Of a DNA stretch of 64,000 nucleotides, positions 44,101 through 51,418 are shown piece by piece (position 1 is the stretch's first letter; the number at the start of each line of letters is the position of its first letter). The translations under genes and the position numbers were made by a program. Source of the DNA: a virus; IMG/VR virus record IMGVR_UViG_3300027754_000061, positions 28,638-92,637 of that record; one strand, given 5' to 3'. The notes under the pieces were generated by a model. The model was not told where the DNA came from. It saw nothing but the letters and a program-made list of their open reading frames with translations, and searched no databases.

Positions 44101-45911
44101 GAACTCTAGGCAGCCTGGCAGTGACCGGCAATACCACAAGTGGTAATTTGCTCACAGGTGGATTGATATCATCAACTGGTGCTGTCACTGCAAGCCAATT
44201 CAACGGATCAGGCGCAGGCCTAACTTCAATTCCTGCTGCCAACGTAACTGGTACGTTAAGTGTTAATACATCTGGCTATGCTGCCACTGTGAGTGGTGCA
44301 GCACAAGGCAACATCACCTCAGTTGGAACACTGGGCAGTTTGGCAGTTACTGGCAACATCACCAGTGGCAACCTGTCAGGTACTAGCATCGTGGGCACCT
44401 TGACCACAGCAGCACAGACCAATATCACCAGTGTGGGCACACTGACCAGTTTGGCAGTTACTGGCAACATCACCAGTGGCAACCTGTCAGGTACTAGCAT
44501 CGTGGGCACCTTGCTTACCGCAGCACAAACCAACATAACCTCAGTGGGTACATTAGGTAGTTTGAATGTAACCGGTAATATCACAGGCGGTAATGTGTTA
44601 GGTGGTGCCAACGTGAATGCTACCACTCACACAGGTACCACTGTGAGTGTGACCAGCACTGTAACAGGAAGTCAATTCAACGGATCAGGTGCAGGATTGA
44701 CCAGTATTCCAGGTGCCAACGTAACAGGTACAGTTCCACTGGCTACATCGGCCACAACGGCAGGAACTGTGACCACAGCAGCACAAGGCAACATCACTTC
44801 AGTTGGTACCCTAACTAGTTTAGCAGTGACAGGAAACATAACCAGTGGCAATCTGTCAGGTACTAGCATCGTGGGCACCTTGACCACGGCAGCACAGACC
44901 AATATCACCTCAGTTGGAACACTGGGCAGTTTAGCGGTTACTGGCAACATAACCAGTGGCAACTTGAGTGGTACCAGTATCGTGGGTACATTGACCACAG
45001 CAGCACAGACCAATATCACCAGTGTGGGCACACTGACCAGTTTGGCAGTGACCGGTAATATCTCAGGTGGCAATGTGTTAGGTGGTGCCAATGTGAATGC
45101 AACCACACACACAGGTACCACAGTATCAGTAACCAGCACTGTGACTGGAAGCCAATTCAATGGATCGGGTGCAGGACTTACAAGTATTCCAGGTGCCAAC
45201 GTAACTGGCACAGTTCCATCGGCCACATCGGCCACAACGGCAGGCACAGTGACCACAGCAGCACAGGGCAATATCACCAGTGTGGGTACATTGACTGGCT
45301 TGACTGTATCAGCAACTATAAATGGTAGTGTATCTGGTTCAGCAGGCAGTGCAACCACAGCAGGCACAGTGACCACAGCAGCACAAGGCAATATCACCAG
45401 CTTGGGTACGCTGACTGGCCTGACCATCAACAATGCGACCACAGCCATCAACAATGCTGCCACAACAGGTACTGGTAATATTGGTGCCAGCGGCGCTGTG
45501 TTCAATACTGTGTTTGCCAAGGCAACATCGGCACAATATGCTGACTTGGCCGAGATGTATGCAGCTGACGCTTACTACACACCCGGAACAGTGCTTGAGT
45601 TTGGCGGCTCGGAAGAAATTACACTAAGCGATAGTGACATGAGCACCAGAATAATCGGTGTGGTATCTACAGATCCTGCTCACTTGATGAACAGTGATTT
45701 ACAAGCCAATCACCCTACCGCAGTGGCGCTGATAGGTCGTGTGCCATGCAGTGTGGTCGGTACAGTGCGTCGAGGAGACATGATGGTCAGCGCCGGCAAT
45801 GGTGCTGCTAGATCAGAATCCAATCCAGCGCCGGGATCCATACTTGGTAAAGCTGTGCAGGATCACACCGGTGTTGCCGGCGTTATCGAAATATTGGTTG
45901 GAAGATTGTAA
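38136..45911 (+). CDS. giant repetitive tail fibre protein 2
   Basis: At 2,591 residues this is the largest gene in the window. Its N-terminus (QQIINTGNTTNDGTGESLRD then AFTAVNENFSEIYA) is an attachment-type start seen in phage fibres. The shaft is made of hundreds of short beta repeats: TGNITGGN, GGANVNATTHTGTTVSV, GNGSQLTGIAA, ANLAAFGSNPISTSGN, SGTSIVGTLTTAAQTNITSV and, towards the end, SQFNGSGAGLTSIPGANVTG. One non-repeat module is at about 1,425-1,525 (SSDNIITIDPAAAGNTGAVI). The last 130 residues match the end of fibre 1 (AQYADLAEMYAADAYYTPGT ... GRVPCSVVG ... ILVGRL). It probably forms the long distal or proximal fibre and recognises the host. Confidence 0.82.
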   Translation: MAQQIINTGNTTNDGTGESLRDAFTAVNENFSEIYAAGPVDSNVVISGNTIGVIGTNNNLVLAGNGVGNIQANSTIVPGIDAVYDIGTANVRFDTVYSTYFVGNGSQLTGISAGGGGTSIINGNSNVSVAANSNVSVGVGGVSNIAVFTPANIVVKANIIPTANITYNLGSPTAAFNDLYLSNNSLFLGNASISANSTSIVFVNESGQTSVISGAGTLTPYGNANVAANLAAFGTNPVSTTGNITGNYFVGNGSQLTGLAAAYGNANVVANLAALGTNPVSTTGNITGGNLSGTSIAGALTTAAQTNVTSVGTLTSLAVTGNITGGNVLGGANVNATTHTGTTVSVSANVTGGNVLTGGVISATGNITGGNLSGASIAGTLTTAAQTNITSVGTLGTVAVTGNISGGNILTAGIVSSTGNVTGNFFIGNGSQLTGIAASYGNANVVANLAALGTNPVSTTGNITGNFFIGNGSQLTGIAATYGNANVAANLAAFGSNPISTSGNITGGNILGGANVNATTHTGTTVSVSANVTGGNILTAGIVSATGNITGNFFIGNGSQLTGIAAGYGNANVAANLAAFGSNPISTSGNITGGNILGGANVNATTHTGTTVSVTGNITGGNILGGANVNATTHTGATVSVTGNITGGNLSGTSIVGTLTTAAQTNITSVGTLGSLTVTGNATSGNLLTAGIVSSTGNVTGGNVLTAGLVSATGNITGGNIVTTGSGGNISGANVINSTTLSATANVIGGNLTTAGIVLATGNVTGNFFIGNGSQLTGLAATYGNANVVANLAAFGSNPISTSGNITAGNILGGANVNATTHTGATVSVTGNITGGNLSGTSIVGTLTTAAQTNITSVGTLISLAVTGNATGGNILTGGIVSATGNVTGNYFIGNGSQLTGIAAGYGNANVAANLAAFGSNPILTTGNITGGNIITGGISSSGTSTAASYSATGNVTGGNIITGGATITTGASTAASYSTTGNITGNYFLGNGSQLTGLPATYGNANVAANLAAFGTNPISTSGNITAGNILFGIFGLLGTGDAQVGNLTVSNGPGVGNLVVGNIVSATGNILTGGNVSATANVIGGNLVTGGLISATGNITGGNILAGGVGTQISTGGNVNGAAFNGSVYFSTGVVTGSGNITGGNIAVSGVLLSTNSISAAGNVIGGNVTTVGNVVTTNTAIAEDLRVGTGITRGTISAYGNITGANLNAAGLSLSSNVVSALNVTANIAGGNLTTPGTVSASANILTSGLISATGNITGGNLLGTSIVGTLTTAAQTNITSVGTLTSLAVTGNTTGGNLLTAGVISSTGNITGGNLTVGGSIAGTIITATQTNITAVGTLGSLNVTGNITGGNVLGGSNVNATTHTGTTVSVTGNITGGNVLGGANVNATTHTGTTVSVTGNITGGNATFGTLSLTGNTISSSDNIITIDPAAAGNTGAVIIQGNLSVTGNVTYIDSNTITTNDLVINMANNAATAAAANGGGIGVGPVGAEYATLTYNSTGNIWTVSNGAGVAGLMSASGNVTGANINTGGLVSATGNITGGNILGGANVNATTHTGTTVSVTGNITGGNVLGGANVNATTHTGTTVSVTGNITGGNLSGTSIVGTLTTAAQTNITSVGTLTSLAVTGNISGANINTGGIVSATGNITGANINTGGIVSVTGNITGNYYIGNGSLLTGVAATTVGTLASLSVTGNTTTGNLITGGAISATGNISGGNVLGGANVNAVLLSGTTVSVSANITGGNIITAGSGGNISGANVVNATTLSATANVIGGNLTTSGIVSATGNISGGNLSGTSIVGTLTTAAQTNITSVGTLGSLAVTGNISGGNVLGGANVNATTHTGTTVSVTGNINGGNIISAAALSATSLSLGSGSSTAGSYSATGNITGGNILTGGLISATSTVTGSQFNGSGAGLTSIPGANVTGTVPSATTAGTVTTAAQGNITSVGTLTSLAVTGNISGGNLSGTSIVGTLTTAAQTNITSLGTLGSLAVTGNTTSGNLLTGGLISSTGAVTASQFNGSGAGLTSIPAANVTGTLSVNTSGYAATVSGAAQGNITSVGTLGSLAVTGNITSGNLSGTSIVGTLTTAAQTNITSVGTLTSLAVTGNITSGNLSGTSIVGTLLTAAQTNITSVGTLGSLNVTGNITGGNVLGGANVNATTHTGTTVSVTSTVTGSQFNGSGAGLTSIPGANVTGTVPLATSATTAGTVTTAAQGNITSVGTLTSLAVTGNITSGNLSGTSIVGTLTTAAQTNITSVGTLGSLAVTGNITSGNLSGTSIVGTLTTAAQTNITSVGTLTSLAVTGNISGGNVLGGANVNATTHTGTTVSVTSTVTGSQFNGSGAGLTSIPGANVTGTVPSATSATTAGTVTTAAQGNITSVGTLTGLTVSATINGSVSGSAGSATTAGTVTTAAQGNITSLGTLTGLTINNATTAINNAATTGTGNIGASGAVFNTVFAKATSAQYADLAEMYAADAYYTPGTVLEFGGSEEITLSDSDMSTRIIGVVSTDPAHLMNSDLQANHPTAVALIGRVPCSVVGTVRRGDMMVSAGNGAARSESNPAPGSILGKAVQDHTGVAGVIEILVGRL
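38800..45460 (+). repeat. tandem degenerate repeats in fibre gene 2
   Basis: Repeat units of about 80 to 200 bp, similar in kind to those in fibre gene 1, fill this stretch. Some neighbouring units are nearly identical in DNA, for instance around 42,170-42,360 and 44,330-44,520, pointing to recent duplication or gene conversion. Confidence 0.88.
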
Positions 45912-45914
45912 CAG

Positions 45915-46355
45915 TTATTTCGCAGGCTGAAAACTGCGTTCAACTGCTTCGATTTTTTGTTGCACAGCTTCGAGATTCACTGTGCTCCACAGTCCCGGAT
46001 GCATGGGCTTGGGCCAGTGTCCACCGTCTAACCAAGCATAGCCCAAGTGTTCGTGATTCAACACAGGCACAAACTCCCTATCAACAATACACACCCAGGT
46101 GTGATATTCAAATGCATTGTCCGTGGATGTGAATTTTTCTAATGGGATCAATCGCAAGTAGTCAGGCATGCTGCCCAGTTCTTCCACACACTCGCGTTCC
46201 ATGCCGCCCAACAAGGTTTCTCCGGTCTCTACCTTGCCACCTGGCAAGCCCCATGCACCCGGATGCTTGGCATCAGATCTCATGAGATACAGGTATCTGC
46301 CAGTGGCATGACTACGGAACCAAACCCCTACCGCTTTCAAAGTACAAGGCTCCAT
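45915..46355 (-). CDS. Nudix hydrolase
   Basis: The 146-residue protein has a complete Nudix box, GKVETGETLLGG then MERECVEELGS (about 41-63), matching GX5EX7REUXEEXGU at every defined position. Flanking strands (WFRSHATGRYLYLMRSDAKH, YHTWVCIVDREFV) are typical of the MutT fold. It probably hydrolyses a nucleotide or nucleotide-sugar diphosphate. It is the last gene of the minus-strand gp14-gp15 operon, overlaps gp15 by 19 bp, and ends four bases from the fibre gene coming the other way. Confidence 0.9.
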   Translation of the reverse strand: MEPCTLKAVGVWFRSHATGRYLYLMRSDAKHPGAWGLPGGKVETGETLLGGMERECVEELGSMPDYLRLIPLEKFTSTDNAFEYHTWVCIVDREFVPVLNHEHLGYAWLDGGHWPKPMHPGLWSTVNLEAVQQKIEAVERSFQPAK

Positions 46356-47725
46356 TCACCGCCTAGATACACACCTTGATAACTCTTGATCCATTGCTGC
46401 CCGTCCCACTCATATTGGATACTGGTTGTGATATTGGTAACATATTGCACTTCTGTGACAACCGCTGAGTTGAACACCACACGCCAGTAGTTGTTGCTGT
46501 ATTCAATGATGTCGTTGGCACCGGCAACCAAGCCACGTCCGTTGGCCCCCAACCATCCTTCAGCAGGATAATCATTGTCAATATTACCGGTTGCCTCAGT
46601 TAATAGATATCTTACACCTTGAAAATTTGAATCATCCGGATTAGGAGCGTAGGTCAAAGGATTGATGATAGCATCAATCGGTTCCAATGTGTTGCCGGGC
46701 ACAGTATCAATATCCACGTCAAACAACAAGAAACGATCGTCATTGGGATCCAATGACACAGTTCCTATCACTTCGGTTTCGTCGGGCTGCACCAGTCTCA
46801 CTTGACTGATGCCCGGACGGAACGCACCATATACTCCAATCACTGCTGGCCACAACAGATTGCTGTCGGACACGATGGTTGGCGGTGTCAATGAGTCATT
46901 TGCCGGTTCTTGTGCTGTTTCTTGCTGTTGTAAACATTGCAGTTTGTTGTTGATCAACACCACAGCCCAATTGTACGGAGTGATCACCTGTCTGGTGCCT
47001 AACAACAGATCGTTTTGATATATGGCATTGTTTAGATCGCCTTGTGCGTCGTACATGCTGGCGATCACACGTTCCACCACACCCAGTTTCTTGACCTTGG
47101 CCGGTGATGAAATCCAGATAGGCAGCCCAAATTTTAGTGTAGCCACATCAATGGGATTGTCTGTGCCTTGTGGAATAACTCTAGATGTCCATACACAGTC
47201 ATCTAGTTCTACCACGCTGAGGCTGGTCCAATCAAGATAGTTGTCCGTACTCTGTATCTCCAAGCTGGGATTGAACAAGGTCAGGATCTGTTCCAGCAGT
47301 TGGAATTTTTGGTTGGTATTACTGGTCCAGATATCCAGTGTGATGCCCAATCTGTATGGCACAGGCATCAAGCGTTCGATAGTGAATGCATTACCTTGCG
47401 TGGTTTCGTAACTGTCTGTGGCACTGTCATAGGTGCGTTGGCGCACAGATACTGTATTCACATGATAGGGTTCCTGCATCCTAGGGCGATCATACGTCAG
47501 GGCTGACACGTAAAAAGTCATCAGCGGAGTGCTGGGCATGCTGGCTGCGGAATTTTCCTGCAGGATAGTTTGTGCATTCCTACTGGCATCACCGTACCGC
47601 ACAGGCACACGCAGCAGCGCAGGTTGCTCACCATCACGTCCGTACTGCACCTGGAAGTTTGATACTATCCTGGTAAATTGCAGCAAAAACCTGCGTATTT
47701 GTTCGTCGTAAAAGAATGATTGCAT
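46337..47725 (-). CDS. 15: tail sheath stabiliser and completion protein gp15-like
   Basis: The 462-residue protein starts MQSFFYDEQIRRFLLQFTRI and has SNFQVQYGRDGEQPALLRVP, LMTFYVSALTYDRPRMQEPY and VPYRLGITLDIWTSNTNQKF then LLEQILTLFNPSLEI. These follow the order of T4 gp15 (FYNSSFRRY ... IRVPITY ... IVEQILPYFQP). T4 gp15 is about 272 residues; the extra C-terminal 200 residues contain Asn-rich beta segments near NNYWRVVFNSAVVTEVQYVT. It caps the tail and stabilises the sheath. It follows gp14 after three bases. Confidence 0.82.
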   Translation of the reverse strand: MQSFFYDEQIRRFLLQFTRIVSNFQVQYGRDGEQPALLRVPVRYGDASRNAQTILQENSAASMPSTPLMTFYVSALTYDRPRMQEPYHVNTVSVRQRTYDSATDSYETTQGNAFTIERLMPVPYRLGITLDIWTSNTNQKFQLLEQILTLFNPSLEIQSTDNYLDWTSLSVVELDDCVWTSRVIPQGTDNPIDVATLKFGLPIWISSPAKVKKLGVVERVIASMYDAQGDLNNAIYQNDLLLGTRQVITPYNWAVVLINNKLQCLQQQETAQEPANDSLTPPTIVSDSNLLWPAVIGVYGAFRPGISQVRLVQPDETEVIGTVSLDPNDDRFLLFDVDIDTVPGNTLEPIDAIINPLTYAPNPDDSNFQGVRYLLTEATGNIDNDYPAEGWLGANGRGLVAGANDIIEYSNNYWRVVFNSAVVTEVQYVTNITTSIQYEWDGQQWIKSYQGVYLGGEWSLVL

Positions 47726-47728
47726 GTG

Positions 47729-49099
47729 TTAGCTGGACTTCTGTCCTGGTTGTGTACGTGGGTATGGGTTTGGTGGAAAATTACCGCCTTGATCGCCATT
47801 GTCTGCTCTGGGCCGGAGTATCTCGCTGAGACTCTGGCGGCTAGGTATGTTGCCCATGTCTGTGGTATTCACAGTGTATGTATTGTTAACAAAAGTGCTG
47901 CGTAAAGTATCGTTGGTCGCACCGTTGTTGAGATTAGCACGAACACTATCTTCGATCTTGATCCAGCGTTTGCCATCATAACGGAACAATCGATTGGGCT
48001 GATAATCTAATCTCAATGCATAATCTCCTTGTACCGGGTTAAGAGGAAAGCTCACTCCAGGTGTAACCGGCAATCCGTTTGGTGCAACACCTTGCCCGGT
48101 AAGATAGCCCACAGTATAACCTGGCCCTTTGGGAGTGACATCCATGCCACTTTGTGTGCCATCCACAGTTGTACCGCCATCAGCAGTGAGTGTGGTTGGA
48201 TTGCCTGGTTGTGAATTCTCTGTGGGGAGAACATAGAATTTGGTCACATCATATCCACTGAGTGGCACTTCAACATCGGCCTGTGTGAGTATGGCATCGT
48301 TGATCTCAGTATCTTTGACTCTGGTACCTTGACTGTCAGATATGGTAGGTGGTGTGTACGGTTGCCAATAGGCAGTATTGTTTATGTCTGTGCCAGCTGG
48401 TGTGTTGACCTGGGCTTGATAGTACGCATCACCATAATTCACTATGCTGCCTGTTGGGTAAAAATTGCCATTGTCCCAGATCTGTTGGCTAACAAATGGC
48501 TTGTTGGTGATAGTATTGAATTCTTGTGCATCTGTGAGCGGTGTGGCTTTCACACGCCACAAGTGAGGCAACCATGTCACACTGAATCCTTCGCTGGCAT
48601 AGGCTGCATCCTGGATCACGTAATACTTGGAAAATGCAGTAGGCAAGTTTGGATTTAAAGGATGGAAGTCTTTGAGATTGGGCACTTCTAGCACATCACC
48701 ATTCATTAATTTTCGTCCAAACGCATCGATCATGTCATTGTAATGAAACGTGATGAACAGGGTATCGTTGTTTAGAAACAAGCCAAATTGTGTAAGATCA
48801 AAATCAATGTCTTGGGTATTGTACACACCCCGCATGGTGTACACATCTGGATCGTATGCTCGATCACGGTTTTCTAGCAACAGCAGGTCTTGTATGTTTA
48901 GTGGGCTTTGTGTTTCATATACCGGTTGGGTAGCATCTGCATTGCCTGAAAATGCAGAATCAGCACCACCGGTTTCGGGTCCTAGATATTTGTGGCAATA
49001 AAGATCCAAGCCGCCCACGGTGTACATTTCAGAAATGGTTCGGTCCAGGAACTGATAATCCCGTGTTCGATTGGGACGGTACATGGAAAGTTTAGGCAT
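47729..49099 (-). CDS. 14: neck protein gp14-like, with carbohydrate-binding-like insert
   Basis: The 456-residue protein lies before gp15 as in T4. Key segments are LSMYRPNRTRDYQFLDRTIS, IQDLLLLENRDRAYDPDVYT then MRGVYNTQDIDFDLTQFGLF, and LMNGDVLEVPNLKDF, comparable to the MRGVE and GDLIYFP blocks of T4 gp14. T4 gp14 is about 256 residues. The extension includes WDNGNFYPTGSIVNYGDAYY with QAQVNTPAG and NNTAYWQPY (about 210-250), which looks like a CBM5/12-type chitin-binding module, and a Pro/Gly-rich C-terminal third. It joins head and tail. Confidence 0.75.
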   Translation of the reverse strand: MPKLSMYRPNRTRDYQFLDRTISEMYTVGGLDLYCHKYLGPETGGADSAFSGNADATQPVYETQSPLNIQDLLLLENRDRAYDPDVYTMRGVYNTQDIDFDLTQFGLFLNNDTLFITFHYNDMIDAFGRKLMNGDVLEVPNLKDFHPLNPNLPTAFSKYYVIQDAAYASEGFSVTWLPHLWRVKATPLTDAQEFNTITNKPFVSQQIWDNGNFYPTGSIVNYGDAYYQAQVNTPAGTDINNTAYWQPYTPPTISDSQGTRVKDTEINDAILTQADVEVPLSGYDVTKFYVLPTENSQPGNPTTLTADGGTTVDGTQSGMDVTPKGPGYTVGYLTGQGVAPNGLPVTPGVSFPLNPVQGDYALRLDYQPNRLFRYDGKRWIKIEDSVRANLNNGATNDTLRSTFVNNTYTVNTTDMGNIPSRQSLSEILRPRADNGDQGGNFPPNPYPRTQPGQKSS

Positions 49100-49106
49100 A
49101 GTGTGT

Positions 49107-49112
49107 TATTTA
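49107..49112 (-). promoter_or_regulatory. late promoter element for the gp14 operon
   Basis: On the minus strand CCCATAAATAAC precedes the ATG at 49099 by 7 nt, with no ribosome site between. Confidence 0.65.
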
Positions 49113-49120
49113 TGGGCAGG

Positions 49121-49149
49121 TTGACCGGAAATTCTGTTTCAGTTATAAT
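49121..49149 (+). promoter_or_regulatory. sigma70-type promoter, leaderless gene at 49156
   Basis: TTGACC (49121-49126) and TATAAT (49144-49149) are 17 bp apart. The ATG follows the -10 box by 6 nt, so it coincides with the expected transcription start. Confidence 0.82.
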
Positions 49150-49155
49150 ACTCAC

Positions 49156-49440
49156 ATGAAAGTCATAAAGCTGGATCGCAGATACCGTCCGCACAAAGAA
49201 GCCGGGTATGAATCTGGCTTGCGGTTTGAGGGCTGGTGGGATCATAAAGACAAAATTTCTCAGATTGAACGGATCTGCCAAAGTCGCTTGGGCACCAGCT
49301 GGACGGCCACGACCTCTGATTGGCTTGGGTATTTTGGAAAACGGGGACGCAACGTAGAGACACCCTACTACATCATGTTCCGCAGACAATCAGACATGAC
49401 CTTTGTGCTGTTGTGCGCGGACTTGACCAAAAAATCATAG
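49156..49440 (+). CDS. small conserved phage protein of unknown function
   Basis: This 94-residue basic protein starts MKVIKLDRRYRPHKEAGYES and contains FEGWWDHKDKISQIERICQS and WLGYFGKRGRNVETPYYIMF then RR. I recall small proteins with this KLDRRYRP start and PYYI/PYWI block in T4-like phages, always unnamed. Many aromatic and Arg residues suggest nucleic-acid or protein binding. It has a strong host-type promoter and no leader, which fits an early or middle gene. Confidence 0.72.
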   Translation: MKVIKLDRRYRPHKEAGYESGLRFEGWWDHKDKISQIERICQSRLGTSWTATTSDWLGYFGKRGRNVETPYYIMFRRQSDMTFVLLCADLTKKS

Positions 49441-49451
49441 TGTGCTATAAT
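49423..49451 (+). promoter_or_regulatory. sigma70-type promoter for the gene at 49481
   Basis: TTGACC (49423-49428) and TATAAT (49446-49451) are again exactly 17 bp apart, the same boxes and spacing as 300 bp upstream. An AAAGGA ribosome site precedes the ATG at 49481. Confidence 0.82.
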
Positions 49452-49480
49452 TACATCATAAACACTAGCAAAGGAACTCC

Positions 49481-50629
49481 ATGGCAACCCTAGCAGCTAA
49501 AGTCGCACTGAAATCGATGAACCCGCGCAGCCCCGACACCAAGTATGTTGGCAACGAACCCGAGTGGCGTGTGCAACCCGAACAAGACAGAAATCGCATC
49601 AGTGCCATGAGCAATGCGTTTGGTTGGTACAACTATTTCTACGGCAAGAAAGAAGCCAAGGAAATGATCGTGGCCTACTTGGATGCACACAAACGAGTCA
49701 AGGACGCTAAAAAAATGCGCACCTTGCCCGACAGCCAAGTGCGACTGACCACAGGCTGGCTGTGCCGCATGAGCATGATGGGACTGGAGCTCACTGACCA
49801 AGAACAGATCAAACTGGACAATCTCATCGCAGACTTGTTGGCCATCAAAGATCAGGCTGCTGTAGAAGTGGCAGAGCCCGAAGCAGTGGCCAAGCCCAAC
49901 ATCCAAGATCGACTGCGAGAAAAGATGAAGGATTGTGCCGGCGAACTAGAAGGCATGTTTGACGACTTTGTGGCTGCCGGCTGCAAGATGTCAGCAGACT
50001 GGAAACCCATCGCACAGATCCGCGGCATGAATGTGGCACCACAGATGGTGTATCACATTGCAGACATCTGGAAAACACGACTGGCCCACTTTGAGCTGGT
50101 TGTGGCTGGCAAAGACTCTCAGTTGGTTGAAGGTTATTCTTATCTCACCAAGGTGCAGTTGAGAAACATCGTGAAGTTCTGCGAGTCTGTGATCTCTGAC
50201 TGCGGCGCATACGTGCAGATCAAGAAAGTGGAACGCAAACCGCGCAAGGTCAAGCCTGTGAGTCCTGAGAAAAAAGCAGCCAAGTTCAAGCATCAAGTGG
50301 AATTTGCAGAGCTCAAGCTGAAAGGATTGCCGGCTGCATCCTTGGTAGACAAGAGCGAAGCTTGGTTGTACGACACCAAGAAGCGCAAACTGATCCATGT
50401 GGTAGCAGACAGCCATGCTGGCAGTTTCACCATCAAGAGCAGCTCGATCATTGGGTTCTCTGTGAGCGAGACACAGCAGAAGACCGTGCGCAAACCCGCA
50501 GAGACCATCAAGGCCATACAAGCTGCGGGCAAGCCTGCTGCTAGAAAGATTTTCAAAGACTTGACCACCACTGAGACTCAGTTTAATGGTCGCAGCAGCG
50601 AGAATCTGCTAGTGCTCAAAAGCTGGTAA
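49481..50629 (+). CDS. unknown protein, highly charged, early-type
   Basis: I do not recognise this 382-residue protein. It has GWYNYFYGKKEAKEMIVAYL (about 48-67), a helical acidic middle, a basic linker (KKVERKPRKVKPVSPEKKAA, about 248-267) and a C-terminal beta domain (SEAWLYDTKKRKLIHVVADS, about 297) that resembles a small DNA- or protein-binding fold. Codon use is strong and even, and a host-type promoter with a good ribosome site precedes it, so it is a real, well-expressed non-late gene. It may interact with host or phage nucleic acid. Confidence 0.8.
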   Translation: MATLAAKVALKSMNPRSPDTKYVGNEPEWRVQPEQDRNRISAMSNAFGWYNYFYGKKEAKEMIVAYLDAHKRVKDAKKMRTLPDSQVRLTTGWLCRMSMMGLELTDQEQIKLDNLIADLLAIKDQAAVEVAEPEAVAKPNIQDRLREKMKDCAGELEGMFDDFVAAGCKMSADWKPIAQIRGMNVAPQMVYHIADIWKTRLAHFELVVAGKDSQLVEGYSYLTKVQLRNIVKFCESVISDCGAYVQIKKVERKPRKVKPVSPEKKAAKFKHQVEFAELKLKGLPAASLVDKSEAWLYDTKKRKLIHVVADSHAGSFTIKSSSIIGFSVSETQQKTVRKPAETIKAIQAAGKPAARKIFKDLTTTETQFNGRSSENLLVLKSW

Positions 50630-50654
50630 ATAAGGGGGAACGGAGTTCCCCCTT
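50627..50654 (+). promoter_or_regulatory. late promoter plus ribosome-site hairpin before gp13
   Basis: TAAATA at 50627-50632 starts with the stop codon of the upstream gene. AAGGGGGAAC (50632-50641) and GTTCCCCCTT (50645-50654) form a perfect 10 bp stem with loop GGA; the GGAG ribosome site spans loop and first arm base, and the ATG follows the stem directly. A late transcript would start near 50638, inside the first arm. Confidence 0.75.
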
Positions 50655-51416
50655 ATGTCTGACAACACACTACCACAACTCAAGCAAGCCCTGATTGATT
50701 ACACTCGCCTAACCTTGGGCGGGCAGATAATCGATCTTGAGTTGGATCCTGAACACTATGAAGCAGCATATCAGCGAGCCATAGGTGTTTTCAGACAGCG
50801 GTCCAATGCTGCATATGAAGAAGCCTACATCTTCATGGAGTTGATCCGAGATCTCAACATCTACACACTGCCGCAAGAAGTGCAAAGTGTGAGACAGATA
50901 TTCCGTCGCACATTTGGTGATGCTACTGGTCCTTTCGCATCAAACTTTGATCCTTTTGCACAGGCGTCGATCAATGTGTATCTCATGAACTTCAACGTGG
51001 CAGGTGGCCTGGCCACATACGATTTCTACAGCCAGTATGTGGAACTGGCGGCCAAGATGTTCGGTGGGTTCATGAACTACACATGGAATCCAGTGAATAA
51101 AAAACTGCAACTGATCCGTGATCCCAAAAACACCGGAGAGAATGTGTTGATCTGGTGTTATCAGCTCAAACCCGAAATCAATCTGTTGAGCGACTATCAG
51201 ATACAGCAATGGATACGAGATTACATGGTGGCTGGCTGCAAGATGATCATTGGCGAAGCACGTGAGAAATTTGGTACTATCGCTGGCCCACAAGGTGGCG
51301 GCACCCTAAACGGCACTGCCATGAAAGCCGAAGCTCAAACACAGATAGATCTATTGCTCGAAGATCTTCGCAGGTACATCGACGGAGCGCAGCCCATCAC
51401 CTTTGTGATTGGTTGA
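50655..51416 (+). CDS. 13: neck protein gp13-like
   Basis: The 253-residue protein fits T4 gp13 (about 309 residues): LGGQIIDLELDPEHYEAAYQ near the start, EEAYIFMELIRDLNIYTLPQ, and FGGFMNYTWNPVNKKLQLIR with VLIWCYQLKPEINLLSDYQI. The pattern of a helical N-terminal half and a beta C-terminal half ending in VLIWCYQ and a helix WIRDYMVAGCKMIIGEAREK is shared with T4-like gp13 relatives. It joins gp14 in the neck but is here on the opposite strand from gp14 and gp15. Confidence 0.82.
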   Translation: MSDNTLPQLKQALIDYTRLTLGGQIIDLELDPEHYEAAYQRAIGVFRQRSNAAYEEAYIFMELIRDLNIYTLPQEVQSVRQIFRRTFGDATGPFASNFDPFAQASINVYLMNFNVAGGLATYDFYSQYVELAAKMFGGFMNYTWNPVNKKLQLIRDPKNTGENVLIWCYQLKPEINLLSDYQIQQWIRDYMVAGCKMIIGEAREKFGTIAGPQGGGTLNGTAMKAEAQTQIDLLLEDLRRYIDGAQPITFVIG

Positions 51417-51418
51417 TC

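Noticed and set aside
38800-45460. CRISPR array
   Set aside because: The repeats are coding, of variable length and without unique spacers.
34050-45520. Many long open frames on the minus strand across the fibre genes
   Set aside because: They are Val/Pro/Leu/Thr-rich mirror images of the plus-strand repeats, have no ribosome sites or promoters, and their lengths follow from repeat composition.
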